From assembly GCA_937890005.1 (NCBI GenBank), contig CALBZA010000026.1, positions 1-64,000 of the forward strand: 64,000 bases of DNA. The letters are read 5' to 3'. Under the pieces are notes generated by a model. That model saw nothing but the letters and a program-made list of their open reading frames with translations. It did no database searches and was not told the origin of the DNA. The stretch comes from an uncultured Verrucomicrobia subdivision 3 bacterium. GTDB taxonomy: Bacteria; Verrucomicrobiota; Verrucomicrobiia; Limisphaerales; DASXHY01. Below, one piece after another: positions 35,132-44,206 of this stretch (positions are counted from its first letter, which is position 1; every line of letters begins with the position of its first letter). Both the position numbers and the translations under genes were made by a program.

Positions 35132-35570
35132 ATTCGATCCGGCAAAGACGGAAACGCGGCGTCATTGCCTGTCGTTTCATCAATTTGCTGATACTAACAA
35201 CTCTTACTCCTTCGGCCCGGGCAAAAGCTTCCCATCCCTTGCTCAAGCGTGGACATTTTTTGACTAGTGACGGTTGGGACTGGCGCTCGCGGAGGAGGCG
35301 ATGCGTGCGAAAATGCGCCGGAAGATGGCGTCCATTCGGCGGTGGGACGATTCTTTTGCGCGATTGTTTTCCTCCAAAATTTCCAACTACGAACCGGCTG
35401 AAAATTGTCTCAGTGGTTTCGGCGCACCAAATTTTGGTCGTCGCAAACCGGGACTTTCCTCCTCGGATAGCAGGTGAAACCCTTACGCGTTTCACCGCAA
35501 AACTGCCGCCTTGCCCGTGCCATGGTCGCGTCGTATAACTCCCGTGAAATTCGACCAGAAGGATTCAAAT
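35132..35570. other. Divergent intergenic region between ccoI and glgC
   Basis: About 440 bp without a convincing gene; it must hold the promoters of both the cbb3 operon and glgC. I looked for an FNR-type TTGAT-N4-ATCAA box upstream of ccoI and did not find one. One short open frame (35274-35477) has no ribosome-binding site or family signature. Confidence 0.5.
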
Positions 35571-36878
35571 ATGTCACAAACCGGGCGACAGTCCGTCAAC
35601 ACGAGCAACGTTCTTTCGGTGATCATGGGTGGTGGACAAGGGACGAGGCTGTTCCCGCTGACAAAGGAACGCGCCAAACCGGCAGTGCCGCTCGCGGGCA
35701 AATACCGGATCGTCGATATCCCGATTTCCAACTGCATCAACTCCGGTCTCCGACGCGTTTACCTCCTCACTCAGTTCAATTCCGCCTCGCTGCACCGGCA
35801 CATCGCACAGTCCTACAAGTTTGATCATTTCTCCGGAGGCTTCGTGGAAATCCTCGCCGCCGAGCAGACCTACACCGACGCCTCGTGGTATCAGGGAACG
35901 GCCGACGCCGTGCGGAAAAACCTGATCCACTTTCTGAACCATGACTTCGAATATCTGCTGATTCTGAGCGGCGACCAGCTTTACCGGATGGATTACCGGC
36001 AGATCATTCATCAGCACGCGGAAAGTCAGGCAGACATCACGATCGCAATGATTCCCGTGTCGCGTCGCGAATCGCAGGCATTTGGCATCATGCAGGTGAA
36101 CGAGGATCTACGCGTCACGCGGTTCGTCGAAAAGCCCAAGGATCCCGCATTGCAGGATTCGCTGCGCCTGCCGCAGGAATGGTATCCGAAACTGGGCATC
36201 CAGGATGGACGCGAACTGTTTCTGGCTTCGATGGGCATCTACGTGTTTTCGCGGGACGTCGTCCGAAACCTGCTGGACAATACACTCGCCGATTTCGGAA
36301 AGCACATCATCCCGAGCGCGATCGAGACGCATCGGGTGTTCGCGCACGTGTTTCAAGGCTACTGGGAGGACATCGGAACGATTCGCTCCTTCTTCGACGC
36401 CAACCTCGACGTCACATCTGAACTGCCGCGGTTCAACTTCTTCGACATGGCCGCACCGATCTTTACACGCCCTCGCTTCCTGCCGGGATCAAAGATCAAT
36501 GGCGCGCACATCGACCACGCAGTCATCTCCGACGGCTGCATTCTGAACCATGCCCGCATCAGCAACAGCATTGTGGGCGTGCGAAGCATTGTCGGGGCCG
36601 GCACGGAACTTAATCGCGTCGTTCTGCTGGGCTGCGATTACTACGAATCTCACGAGTCCATCCGCTCGAATGAAGCCGCCGGACGTCCACGCATCGGAAT
36701 CGGCACCAACACACGCATCGAGAACGCAATCATCGATAAGAACGCCCGCATCGGAAACAACGTCGTGATTACGCCTGCCGGAAAGCCTGAGAACGCCGAT
36801 CATCCGCTCTATTACATTCGCGATGGCATTGTGATCATTCCGAAAAGCGGAGTTGTTCCGCACGGCACCGTCATCTAA
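35571..36878 (+). CDS. glgC: Glucose-1-phosphate adenylyltransferase
   Basis: 435 residues from the ATG at 35571, with AGAAGGA 7 bases upstream; the longer in-frame reading lacks such a site. The nucleotidyltransferase domain has the signature GGGQGTRLFPLTKERAKPA. It contains SNCINSGLRRVYLLTQFNS, the WYQGTADAV loop and SGDQLYRMDY, which binds the metal. The C-terminal left-handed beta-helix has hexapeptide repeats. It makes ADP-glucose for glycogen synthesis. Length matches the family. Confidence 0.95.
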   Translation: MSQTGRQSVNTSNVLSVIMGGGQGTRLFPLTKERAKPAVPLAGKYRIVDIPISNCINSGLRRVYLLTQFNSASLHRHIAQSYKFDHFSGGFVEILAAEQTYTDASWYQGTADAVRKNLIHFLNHDFEYLLILSGDQLYRMDYRQIIHQHAESQADITIAMIPVSRRESQAFGIMQVNEDLRVTRFVEKPKDPALQDSLRLPQEWYPKLGIQDGRELFLASMGIYVFSRDVVRNLLDNTLADFGKHIIPSAIETHRVFAHVFQGYWEDIGTIRSFFDANLDVTSELPRFNFFDMAAPIFTRPRFLPGSKINGAHIDHAVISDGCILNHARISNSIVGVRSIVGAGTELNRVVLLGCDYYESHESIRSNEAAGRPRIGIGTNTRIENAIIDKNARIGNNVVITPAGKPENADHPLYYIRDGIVIIPKSGVVPHGTVI

Positions 36879-36940
36879 AGACTGCCCCGTCTTCAAACAA
36901 ACAGTTGCAGGAGCGACGGCACTGTAGAGAATAGGAAGCC

Positions 36941-37006
36941 ATGATCATCGCCTTGAAACTCATCGTCGCCATGGTTTTCGGATACTTTATCATGCTGGCG
37001 TTGTGA
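36941..37006 (+). CDS. Very small membrane peptide, 21 aa
   Basis: MIIALKLIVAMVFGYFIMLAL, an almost purely hydrophobic peptide with a GGAAG site 5 bases upstream. Its stop overlaps the GTG start of the next gene (GTGA), so it could be a leader or a small membrane protein. It is too short for a certain call. Confidence 0.4.
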   Translation: MIIALKLIVAMVFGYFIMLAL

Positions 37007-37392
37007 AGCGGTTTGGCTATCTCCGCGATCCGCTGTTCCTCACGACATGTTCGCTCTACGCGCTGAACCGTTGGCTCGTCAAACCGCATGTACACAGTTC
37101 GTTTCTGCGGTTTCATTTCAACGATCTTCTGCTCATTCCCTGCGCACTGCCGCCGCTTCTGCTGTTGCAACGTCTGCTTGGACTGCGCCAATGCGATCAA
37201 TCTCCGTCCGTCAGTGAAATCCTTCTCTACACAACGGTCTGGTCCCTGTTGTTTGAAGTCGTCGGACCGCATCTGGTGCGTCGCGCCACCGGCGATCTCA
37301 TGGACATCGTGATGTATTTCTGCGGCGCGATCCTTGCCGGACTGTGGTGGCACCGGCATCGGTTGGCCCGCCGGTTTGGTCATGAGCTTTGA
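37003..37392 (+). CDS. Hypothetical membrane protein
   Basis: 129 residues from a GTG overlapping the upstream peptide. Hydrophobic helices include LLLIPCALPPLLLLQRLLGL and MDIVMYFCGAILAGLWW. It ends 11 bp into the methyltransferase gene. No family is recognised; it may be a small VanZ-like protein. Confidence 0.6.
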   Translation: MKRFGYLRDPLFLTTCSLYALNRWLVKPHVHSSFLRFHFNDLLLIPCALPPLLLLQRLLGLRQCDQSPSVSEILLYTTVWSLLFEVVGPHLVRRATGDLMDIVMYFCGAILAGLWWHRHRLARRFGHEL

Positions 37393-38020
37393 TCGGCTCG
37401 CGCCTCATTATCGCTGGATGGAGTTTCTTGGCTCCGGCCAAAAGCTGCATCGCTGCCGGACTCACTTTCTTTCGGAACTTCGCTTCGCCAGGCGCATCCT
37501 GATTCTCGGCGAAGGTTACGGACGTTTTCTCGCTGATTGCTGTCGCACGAATCCTGAAGCGCAGATCACGGTAGTCGATGCCAGCCAGCGAATGCTTGCG
37601 CTCGCCCAGGAGCGGCTTCATAGAAACGGTTTGTCGGCCGACAACATCACGTTCATTCACGCTGATGCGCTGGAATGGAATACTTCCGAACGTTTCGACG
37701 CGGTTGTGACTCTCTTCTTTCTCGACTGTTTCCGACGCGAACAATTGGAACAACTGATTCCAAAGCTCGCGTCGCTGGCTAACGCCGAAGCGACCTGGCT
37801 GATCTCAGACTTTCGCGAGCCGCCATCGGGATTTCGACGCCTCCGCGCACGGCTGATTCTCTGGAGTCTCTATACCTTCTTCCGCATCACCACCGGCATC
37901 GCTGCAGATCGAATCGTTCCGCCCGATTCGTTGCTTGAGGCCAGCGGTTTTCGACTGCATCAACGTCATTTGACCGATTGGGACCTGCTCTACTCTGATT
38001 GTTGGAAGCGCGTCATCTGA
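37382..38020 (+). CDS. Class I SAM-dependent methyltransferase
   Basis: 212 residues from the ATG at 37382. The Rossmann fold has RILILGEGYGRFLADC as motif I, ITVVDASQRMLALAQ as motif II, and FIHADALEW as motif III. Further on, VVTLFFLDCF is the post-motif segment. A hydrophobic stretch near residues 165-180 (LILWSLYTFFRITTGIAADR) suggests a membrane-linked or hydrophobic substrate. The substrate is unknown. It overlaps the membrane protein gene and is probably co-transcribed with it. Confidence 0.8.
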   Translation: MSFDRLAPHYRWMEFLGSGQKLHRCRTHFLSELRFARRILILGEGYGRFLADCCRTNPEAQITVVDASQRMLALAQERLHRNGLSADNITFIHADALEWNTSERFDAVVTLFFLDCFRREQLEQLIPKLASLANAEATWLISDFREPPSGFRRLRARLILWSLYTFFRITTGIAADRIVPPDSLLEASGFRLHQRHLTDWDLLYSDCWKRVI

Positions 38021-38072
38021 GGCTTTGAAAAATTCCCGGGCGCGCTACATTGCCGGAAATCCGCACAAACCT

Positions 38073-38849
38073 ATGAAACACATACTGTCATCCTTTGCCC
38101 TGGCTGCTCTGGTCACCTTTACCGCATCCGCTCAGGATTGGGCGAAAGCCAGAATGGAAAAATCGCCACGTCACCTTGAGTGGATCAAAATCAAAAGCGG
38201 CGAACGTGAGGTCAGTTCCTTCATCGCCTTTCCTGAAGTAAAGGAAAAGGCAACCGCGGTGATTGTGATCCATGAGATTTTCGGACTTACCGACTGGGTT
38301 CGAGGCGTGACGGATCAACTGGCTGAAGCGGGTTACATCGCCATCGCCCCGGATTTCCTCACCGGCACACCCGGCGCAAGCGGTGGCGATGCGGCCCGCA
38401 CCGCGATCCGATCATTGTCTGCAGAACAGATCACCGCCGATCTGGAAGCTGCCGTCAAATACGCTGCGTCCCTGCCCGCCTGCAACGGGAAGGTGGTGGT
38501 CGCAGGATTCTGTTGGGGTGGAAAACAGGCGTTCGAATTCGCCACGAAGAACAAGGACATCAAAGCTTCCTTCGTCTTTTACGGCGACGCCGCTTCGGAC
38601 AGTTCCATGAAAAGCATCACATGTCCCGTGTACGGTTTTTACGGCGAGAACGATGCGCGAATCACCGCTGCGGTGCCCAAAGTGACGGAATCAATGAAAG
38701 CTGCGGAGAAGAAGTTCGAGCCGGTCACCTACGATGGCGCGGGTCACGGTTTCATGCGGGCGGGAGAAGCTCCCGATGCCAGCGAAGCGAACAAAAAAGC
38801 GCGTGAAGAAGCGTGGAAACGCTGGAAGGAGATCCTCGGGAAAATTTGA
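38073..38849 (+). CDS. Secreted dienelactone hydrolase family protein
   Basis: 258 residues. A signal peptide (MKHILSSFALAALVTFTASA) precedes an alpha/beta hydrolase domain: VIVIHEIFGLTDWVRG near the start, the nucleophile Cys in VAGFCWGGKQA, a catalytic Asp in YGENDARI, and His in GAGHGFMRAG. Dienelactone hydrolases open lactone rings; many family members have unknown substrates. The signal peptide suggests a periplasmic location. Downstream lies a strong terminator. Confidence 0.88.
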   Translation: MKHILSSFALAALVTFTASAQDWAKARMEKSPRHLEWIKIKSGEREVSSFIAFPEVKEKATAVIVIHEIFGLTDWVRGVTDQLAEAGYIAIAPDFLTGTPGASGGDAARTAIRSLSAEQITADLEAAVKYAASLPACNGKVVVAGFCWGGKQAFEFATKNKDIKASFVFYGDAASDSSMKSITCPVYGFYGENDARITAAVPKVTESMKAAEKKFEPVTYDGAGHGFMRAGEAPDASEANKKAREEAWKRWKEILGKI

Positions 38850-38876
38850 TTCGTTACGACGATCAATGACCTGCCC

Positions 38877-38903
38877 GGGCGCGGAATCCACCGCGCCCTT
38901 TTT
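38877..38903 (+). terminator. Intrinsic terminator after the dienelactone hydrolase
   Basis: Perfect 8-bp stem GGGCGCGG / CCGCGCCC with a 6-base loop and TTTTT directly behind it. Confidence 0.9.
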
Positions 38904-39033
38904 GTAACTCAGACGACTTCCTTCCAACGATCCGAAAGGCTGTCACTGGAAAAAACTGCCCGGATCCCTTGCCGAGACAAGGGAGAAGAAGACAACGCGC
39001 TGAGCCGGGAGTTAACGGCTGTGAAGCCAGCCG

Positions 39034-39468
39034 TTATTTTGCCTGTGCGAACAGCATGAACACGCGCGGACCGCGAGCCGTCATCAGCTGATAACGCTCT
39101 TCATCCGGCCCGCTTGGAACAGCCAGACCGTCGCTATTCCGGTCGTTCACCGGCTGTCCGTTTACGAGAATCATGTAGTGATGAGTCTTGTTCCCGGGGA
39201 TTGAATCGATGGTCGCATGCCACGCCGGACTGGTTTTGTCGCGTTGCATTGTGACCTTTTGCCAACCTGTAAAAGAGCCAACGATCTCAACTTTTTCCGG
39301 AGGTTCGGGATGTCCATCGGGCAGGCACCAGCGAAATACCTTTGAGTAAGTCTGCTGATTCTGAGGCCGCGAATGGGACATGGGAGAACGGGAGGAATGA
39401 TCCGGAACCGATGTTGCACCGTTATTTACAGTCTTCTGTCCGAGTTTTTTAATGATACCACTGAACAT
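39034..39468 (-). CDS. Glycogen-binding (CBM48/AMPK1-like) domain protein
   Basis: 144 residues. The core, VFRWCLPDGHPEPPEKVEIVG, then GSFTGWQKVTMQRD and an HHYMILVNGQPVND segment, is the beta-sandwich CBM48 fold that binds glycogen or alpha-glucans. The N-terminal 45 residues are polar and disordered, so the ATG at about 39381 (MSHSRPQNQQ) is an alternative start. The nearby glgC suggests a role in glycogen binding. A hairpin AACGGCT/AGCCGTT overlaps its stop. Confidence 0.78.
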   Translation of the reverse strand: MFSGIIKKLGQKTVNNGATSVPDHSSRSPMSHSRPQNQQTYSKVFRWCLPDGHPEPPEKVEIVGSFTGWQKVTMQRDKTSPAWHATIDSIPGNKTHHYMILVNGQPVNDRNSDGLAVPSGPDEERYQLMTARGPRVFMLFAQAK

Positions 39469-39659
39469 AGTGCGAGCCGTAGATTATTCCACCGTCTGCG
39501 AAATGAGCAAACCGAAACACTCCTGATTGACAGAAATTATTTCATCACACGAATGGATGATTCTCGCGTGCCTTTTTGAAGTGGAATTCAGCTGAACGTT
39601 GCAGATCGGTATATGAAAAAGCTAGCGACCCTTCCAACGATCCGAATACTGGGCGGCTT

Positions 39660-41081
39660 ATGAACAGGCTGGGATATTTCATCGCCGCGACTGCGCTTTC
39701 ATTCTCGATCTCGCAGCGCACCATCGCGGCTGCACCTGAGGGCTCGCACACTTTCCAAACGCCGCCGCCCGTCACGAACGCGACCTGGCTTTCACGACCG
39801 CTCTCACTCGCCGACGCGCTCAACACAACGCTCGCGCGCAATGCCACAATCTCCAAAGCCAAGAGCGATCTCGAAGCGACTCACGGATTGATCGTCCAAA
39901 CCCGTGCGGCGGCGATCCCCAAAATCCGGGCCAGCGGTTCATTCACAAAGAATGATCCCGATCTCGTTGATCAATTCCCATTCAGCGGTGGCGACACCAA
40001 TTCCTCCGGCTCCGTCGATCAGGCCGATGCCAACTGGAACACAGGCATCCGCATCATCCAGTCCATTTACGAAGGCGGACGCGTCCGATCCGCGCTCCGC
40101 GCCGCGCGTCTCACCCGGCAACAGGCGCTTCTCAACTATCAAACAACCGTTGCCGACACGCTGCTCGCAACCCGTGTCGCCTATTACGACGTTCTTCTGG
40201 CCGAACAACAAATCGTCGTGAACGAAGCTTCAGTGAACCTGCTCACACGCGAACTTGAAGATCAACGCCGGCGCTATGAAGCCGGCACGGTTCCGCGTTT
40301 CAACGTCCTTCGCGCCGAAGTCGCCGTTGCCAACCAGCGCCCTGCCCTCATCCGCGCCCGCAACGCGCATCGCATTGCCAAGAACAACCTGGCGAACCTG
40401 CTCGGATATGATCTCCCGCGCGAAGTCTGGGAGGACATTCCATTGAATCTCACGGATCGACTCGACGCCGCTCCATTTGAAATTGCCCTGCCCGATGCCA
40501 TTCAACAGGCGCTTGAAAAGCGCACCGAACTGGGCGCGTTGCAAAAGGCTGAGCAGCTGCAGCAGGAGAACATCGTTCAGGCGCGTTCCGGCTATAAACC
40601 CAGCATCCAGGCGTTTGCCGGATACAGCTGGCACAATTATCAGTTCACCAAGGATCTCAGCCGCGAACTCAACGGCTGGAACCTCGGCGCGGAATTGAAC
40701 TGGAACATCTTCGATGGATTCGAAACCCGCGGCCGCGTGATCCAGGCCCGCGCCCAGCACGAACGCGCAAAAACGGAAATCGAAGACGCCGCGCGGCGCA
40801 TCGAACTGGAAGTCCGCACCGCTTACTCGTCATTCGTCGAAGCACGCGAAGTGCTGGAGTCGCAAACCAAGGTTCAGGAGGAAGCTGAGGAAGCCTTGCG
40901 CCTCGCCAAAGCCCGCACGGATGCAGGCGCGGCGACGCAGCTCGACATCCTCAATGCCGAAACCGCTCTCACCCAGGCCCGCACAACTCAGATCGAGGCG
41001 CTGCACAATTATGCTGTCGCCCGCGCCCGACTTGAACGCGCGATTGGACAGAACATTGTTGAGGAAAAGAAGCAGCCTTAA
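39660..41081 (+). CDS. TolC family outer membrane efflux protein
   Basis: 473 residues from the ATG at 39660, with a signal peptide (MNRLGYFIAATALSFSISQR then AAAPEG). Two OEP repeats are seen (about 60-250 and 270-465), each with long coiled-coil helices (LEDQRRRYEAGTVPRFNVLR and the C-terminal QLDILNAETALTQARTTQIE). TolC proteins form outer-membrane channels for ABC or RND exporters. There is no partner next to it; the HlyD/ABC genes at 57286-60486 are candidates. Confidence 0.92.
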   Translation: MNRLGYFIAATALSFSISQRTIAAAPEGSHTFQTPPPVTNATWLSRPLSLADALNTTLARNATISKAKSDLEATHGLIVQTRAAAIPKIRASGSFTKNDPDLVDQFPFSGGDTNSSGSVDQADANWNTGIRIIQSIYEGGRVRSALRAARLTRQQALLNYQTTVADTLLATRVAYYDVLLAEQQIVVNEASVNLLTRELEDQRRRYEAGTVPRFNVLRAEVAVANQRPALIRARNAHRIAKNNLANLLGYDLPREVWEDIPLNLTDRLDAAPFEIALPDAIQQALEKRTELGALQKAEQLQQENIVQARSGYKPSIQAFAGYSWHNYQFTKDLSRELNGWNLGAELNWNIFDGFETRGRVIQARAQHERAKTEIEDAARRIELEVRTAYSSFVEAREVLESQTKVQEEAEEALRLAKARTDAGAATQLDILNAETALTQARTTQIEALHNYAVARARLERAIGQNIVEEKKQP

Positions 41082-41156
41082 CCACGCTGCGTAAGCGCGA
41101 ATCGGCGGTAGTTTTCAACGGACGCTCAACAGTCACAGGCCATCGCCACAGGAAGA

Positions 41157-41179
41157 GATTCACGCGTTTTGCGTGAATC
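41157..41179. repeat. 9-bp inverted repeat, GATTCACGC...GCGTGAATC
   Basis: A perfect stem with a 5-base GTTTT loop, between tolC and the pseudopilin genes. There is no U-run behind it, so a weak terminator or an operator are both possible. Confidence 0.6.
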
Positions 41180-41254
41180 TGACGACACTCGACCCGCTGC
41201 TTCTACAATATTCCGCGAATTTACAGTGGGCACGGCCGCTGCTAAAGGAACGGC

Positions 41255-41914
41255 ATGAACTTGCATCCGTTCACAAGGAGGCGGCAGGCATTCACACTCA
41301 TCGAAGCACTCATCGTCGTGACCGTGCTGCTGTTCCTCGCGGCATTGCTGTTGCCAGCAATGCTCAGACCCAACACTGGCCGCGTAAAAGCCGTTCGCAT
41401 CAGCTGCGTCAATAACCTGAAGCAGGTCGGACTCGCGCAACTGGTTTGGGCTGGCGACAACCTCGATCGATTTCCCGCTCAAGTGCCCGCAGCAGAAGGC
41501 GGCGCGATGGAAGCCACATTGGCTGGCGATCCTCTGTTGAACTTCGTTGTGATGTCCAACGAGCTTTCAACGCCCAAAATCCTGTTCTGCCCGAGCGTTC
41601 CCACGGTGAATCGCGCGACGAATTTCACCTTCTTCACACGGAGTAATCTCGGTTATTTCATCTCCGCCGACGCAACCACTACCAACGTTCAAACGATTCT
41701 CAGTGGAGACATCAACATCACGAACGGCCTTGCACACCATGGCGGTTTGCTTCCGTTGAGCACCAATCATCCGGCCGGCTGGACCTCGGCGCGTCACGAT
41801 CGCGCCGGCAACATCCTCCTCGCAGACGGAAGCGTGCAGCAGGTCAGCATCGCAGGCCTGCGCAACAGCATCGAAGCGTCAGAAGTTCGGACGAACCGGA
41901 TCGTTTTGCCGTGA
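41255..41914 (+). CDS. Type IV pilin-like/pseudopilin with H-X9-DG motif (prepilin N-terminal methylation site)
   Basis: 219 residues. A short basic leader precedes FTLIEALIVVTVLLFLAALLLPAM, the prepilin cleavage/methylation helix with Glu at position +5. The C-terminal part contains HDRAGNILLADGSVQ, the H-X9-DG motif of the large family in Verrucomicrobiota and Planctomycetes. It may belong to a type II-like secretion apparatus. It is followed by a paralogue after 2 bp. Confidence 0.88.
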   Translation: MNLHPFTRRRQAFTLIEALIVVTVLLFLAALLLPAMLRPNTGRVKAVRISCVNNLKQVGLAQLVWAGDNLDRFPAQVPAAEGGAMEATLAGDPLLNFVVMSNELSTPKILFCPSVPTVNRATNFTFFTRSNLGYFISADATTTNVQTILSGDINITNGLAHHGGLLPLSTNHPAGWTSARHDRAGNILLADGSVQQVSIAGLRNSIEASEVRTNRIVLP

Positions 41915-41916
41915 CT

Positions 41917-42573
41917 ATGAAGACTGGAATTCAAAGTCGATCAACACACCAGACGGCGTTTTCGCTGATCGATCTGTTGATTGTCGTCACAGTGATACTG
42001 TTTCTGGCAGCACTGATTCTCCCAATGTTGGCCAAAGCGCGGGTGCGCAGCTCAAAAATGTCCTGCGTAAATTCTCTCAAACAGGTTTCCATCGCATACA
42101 GAATCTGGTCGGGTGACAACGGTGACCGCTTCCCGATGCAGGTTCCGGCCGTCGAAGGTGGCGGCATGGAAGCCGTTTTGAGCGGTGACGTCGTCGCCGT
42201 TTACCGATGCATGTCCAACGAATTGAGCGTGCCCAAGATTCTGATTTGCCCAAACGATTCGGATCGGGCTTCTGCAACCAATTTCGCTGCGCTCACTGTT
42301 TCGAACATCAGTTATTTCGTGGGAGCCGATGCTTCGGAAACCAACACATTCAGTCTCCTTGCCGGCGACCGAAACATTACCAACGGCACCCGGATCGTCC
42401 GCAACACACTGAACCTGAGCACCAATTTTCCTTCGGGATGGACACAGGAGATTCACGGACGGATGGGAAATATCGCTCTGGCTGACGGAAGCGTTCTGCA
42501 GACGGCATTTTCATCTCTTCAGGGAACGATTGCGTCAACCGGACTTCAAACCAACCGCATCGTTCTTCCATAG
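41917..42573 (+). CDS. Pseudopilin paralogue with H-X9-DG motif, Glu+5 replaced by Asp
   Basis: 218 residues from ATG 41917 (a GTG at 41911 is in frame, overlapping the upstream stop). FSLIDLLIVVTVILFLAALILPML is the prepilin helix with Asp in place of the conserved Glu+5. The rest is parallel to the upstream gene (CVNSLKQVS against CVNNLKQVG, GGGMEAVLSGD against GGAMEATLAGD), so the pair arose by tandem duplication. HGRMGNIALADGSV gives the H-X9-DG motif. Confidence 0.85.
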   Translation: MKTGIQSRSTHQTAFSLIDLLIVVTVILFLAALILPMLAKARVRSSKMSCVNSLKQVSIAYRIWSGDNGDRFPMQVPAVEGGGMEAVLSGDVVAVYRCMSNELSVPKILICPNDSDRASATNFAALTVSNISYFVGADASETNTFSLLAGDRNITNGTRIVRNTLNLSTNFPSGWTQEIHGRMGNIALADGSVLQTAFSSLQGTIASTGLQTNRIVLP

Positions 42574-42694
42574 AAAGCTTTTTTCAAAATTCTCGTGTGG
42601 GTTTGACCCCATAACTCAATTCCGCTGCACCCACCAAGATCAGTGGCAGGGTAACCCGGAAATTGTCCGGATTTGCCCGCCTTGGCAAAGACGT

Positions 42695-43966
42695 ATGACT
42701 GACGAACCCAACAGGAACGGAACATCCGCAGCCCGGCAGCCTCTGCGGATTCTTATCGTCGAAGACTCCGAATTCGACGCCATACTGCTGGAACGCGCCC
42801 TGATTAAAGGCGGGCTCGCGGCCAAATGTCATCGGGTTCATTCCGCAGAGGGCATGATCGCCGCGCTCGATTCCCAGTCCTGGGACGTCATCCTCGCCGA
42901 CCACTCCATGCCGGCCTTCAGCGCGCCCGAAGCCCTCAAACTCGCACAGCAACGCGGACTCGACATCCCGTTCATCATTGTTTCAGGCCATATCGAGGAG
43001 GAAACCGCGGTTTCTGCCATGAAAGCCGGCGCGCATGATTACATTATGAAAGATCGGCTCGCCCGACTGGTTCCTGCCGTCGAACGCGAATTGCGCGAAG
43101 CGGAGATGCGGCGCATTCAGCGCAAGTGCGAGGCCGAACTGCGCCATGCCCACGACGAACTGGAAATCCGCGTGGAACGCCGCACCGCCGCCCTGCGGGA
43201 AGCCAACGTCAAATTGCACGCCGTGCTGGAAGAACGTCGGCGTCTTGAAACGGAACTGCTCGAAATTGCCGAGAACGAACGCCGTCGAATCGGTTTCGAT
43301 CTCCACGACGATCTCGGCCAGAAGCTCACCGGCCTGCTACTGCTAGCAAAAGCGCACGAACAACGTCTCACCAACGAAAATCATCCCGCTGCTCCGGATG
43401 CCGCCCACATCAGCGACTTGATCGACCAGGTGATGCATCACACGCACAATCTCGCCCGTCATTTCAGTTCGCTCGACGCCAGCGGTGACGATCTGACCTC
43501 CGTGCTCAGGAGCCTGGCGACGAATGTGGAGAAGATGTTTGGCATTCCGTGCACGATCACATTCAAGGGCGACATCCCGATGCTCCCCGCCAACAGCACA
43601 ATGCAATTTTACAAGATCGCCCAGGAAGCCATCAGCAATGCCGTGAAACACGGGAAGGCAACACGCGTCTGGCTTTCCACACACATTTCCGGGGGCAGGC
43701 TGATCATGACGGTGAAGAACGACGGCATTCCGTTCAACCTGCCTGAAGGGAAGAAAAGTCGGATGGGGCTTCGCATCATGAATTACCGGGCAAACACCAT
43801 CGGCGCCACGTTCGACATCAAACCCAACCAGCGCAACGGAACCATATGCACCTGCACGATGCCGTTGCCCCAGTCGGTGTCGGCAAAGGTGGACCATGTC
43901 TCCGTGGAACTGTTGGACCCGACCGCGTCACGCGTCATTGCTCCCGCCCTCGCGCTGAAACCGTAA
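42695..43966 (+). CDS. REC-HisKA_3 histidine kinase (NarX-like output)
   Basis: 423 residues from the ATG at 42695. REC occupies about 18-135 with phosphoacceptor Asp69 in VILADHSMPAF. Then a coiled coil (about 150-195) and HisKA_3 with His204 in GFDLHDDLGQKLTGL, and HATPase_c with AQEAISNAVKHGKA and RMGLRIMNYRA. This is a cytoplasmic kinase that receives a phosphoryl or regulatory signal through REC and probably phosphorylates a LuxR-type regulator, though none is adjacent. Confidence 0.88.
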   Translation: MTDEPNRNGTSAARQPLRILIVEDSEFDAILLERALIKGGLAAKCHRVHSAEGMIAALDSQSWDVILADHSMPAFSAPEALKLAQQRGLDIPFIIVSGHIEEETAVSAMKAGAHDYIMKDRLARLVPAVERELREAEMRRIQRKCEAELRHAHDELEIRVERRTAALREANVKLHAVLEERRRLETELLEIAENERRRIGFDLHDDLGQKLTGLLLLAKAHEQRLTNENHPAAPDAAHISDLIDQVMHHTHNLARHFSSLDASGDDLTSVLRSLATNVEKMFGIPCTITFKGDIPMLPANSTMQFYKIAQEAISNAVKHGKATRVWLSTHISGGRLIMTVKNDGIPFNLPEGKKSRMGLRIMNYRANTIGATFDIKPNQRNGTICTCTMPLPQSVSAKVDHVSVELLDPTASRVIAPALALKP

Positions 43967-44206
43967 GCGGATTCAGATGCCGACCCACCACGTACCCGTC
44001 GGTTGAAAACCTCGAAAGCCGGATTGTCCCAGAACCTTCGTTCCCTTCGTTTTCTTCTGTAAAATCTAAAAGCCCCAATTCACGCCAGAAGCCGTGCTTG
44101 ACGGGCAATTCATCGATACCTACCTTTTTCGGCTCGCTGAACTGCGAAAACTCCGGTGCATACTCATCGCCTCTGGACTTTCAGCGATTAACGGAAAGGT
44201 TTGTTT

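Noticed and set aside
35132..35570. FNR/Anr box upstream of the cbb3 operon
   Set aside because: I looked for TTGAT-N4-ATCAA and close variants and found no convincing match.
38924..39647. Short direct repeat CCTTCCAACGATCCGAA at about 38923 and 39630
   Set aside because: Only about 17 bp and two copies; no feature connects them, so it may be chance or part of a dispersed repeat.
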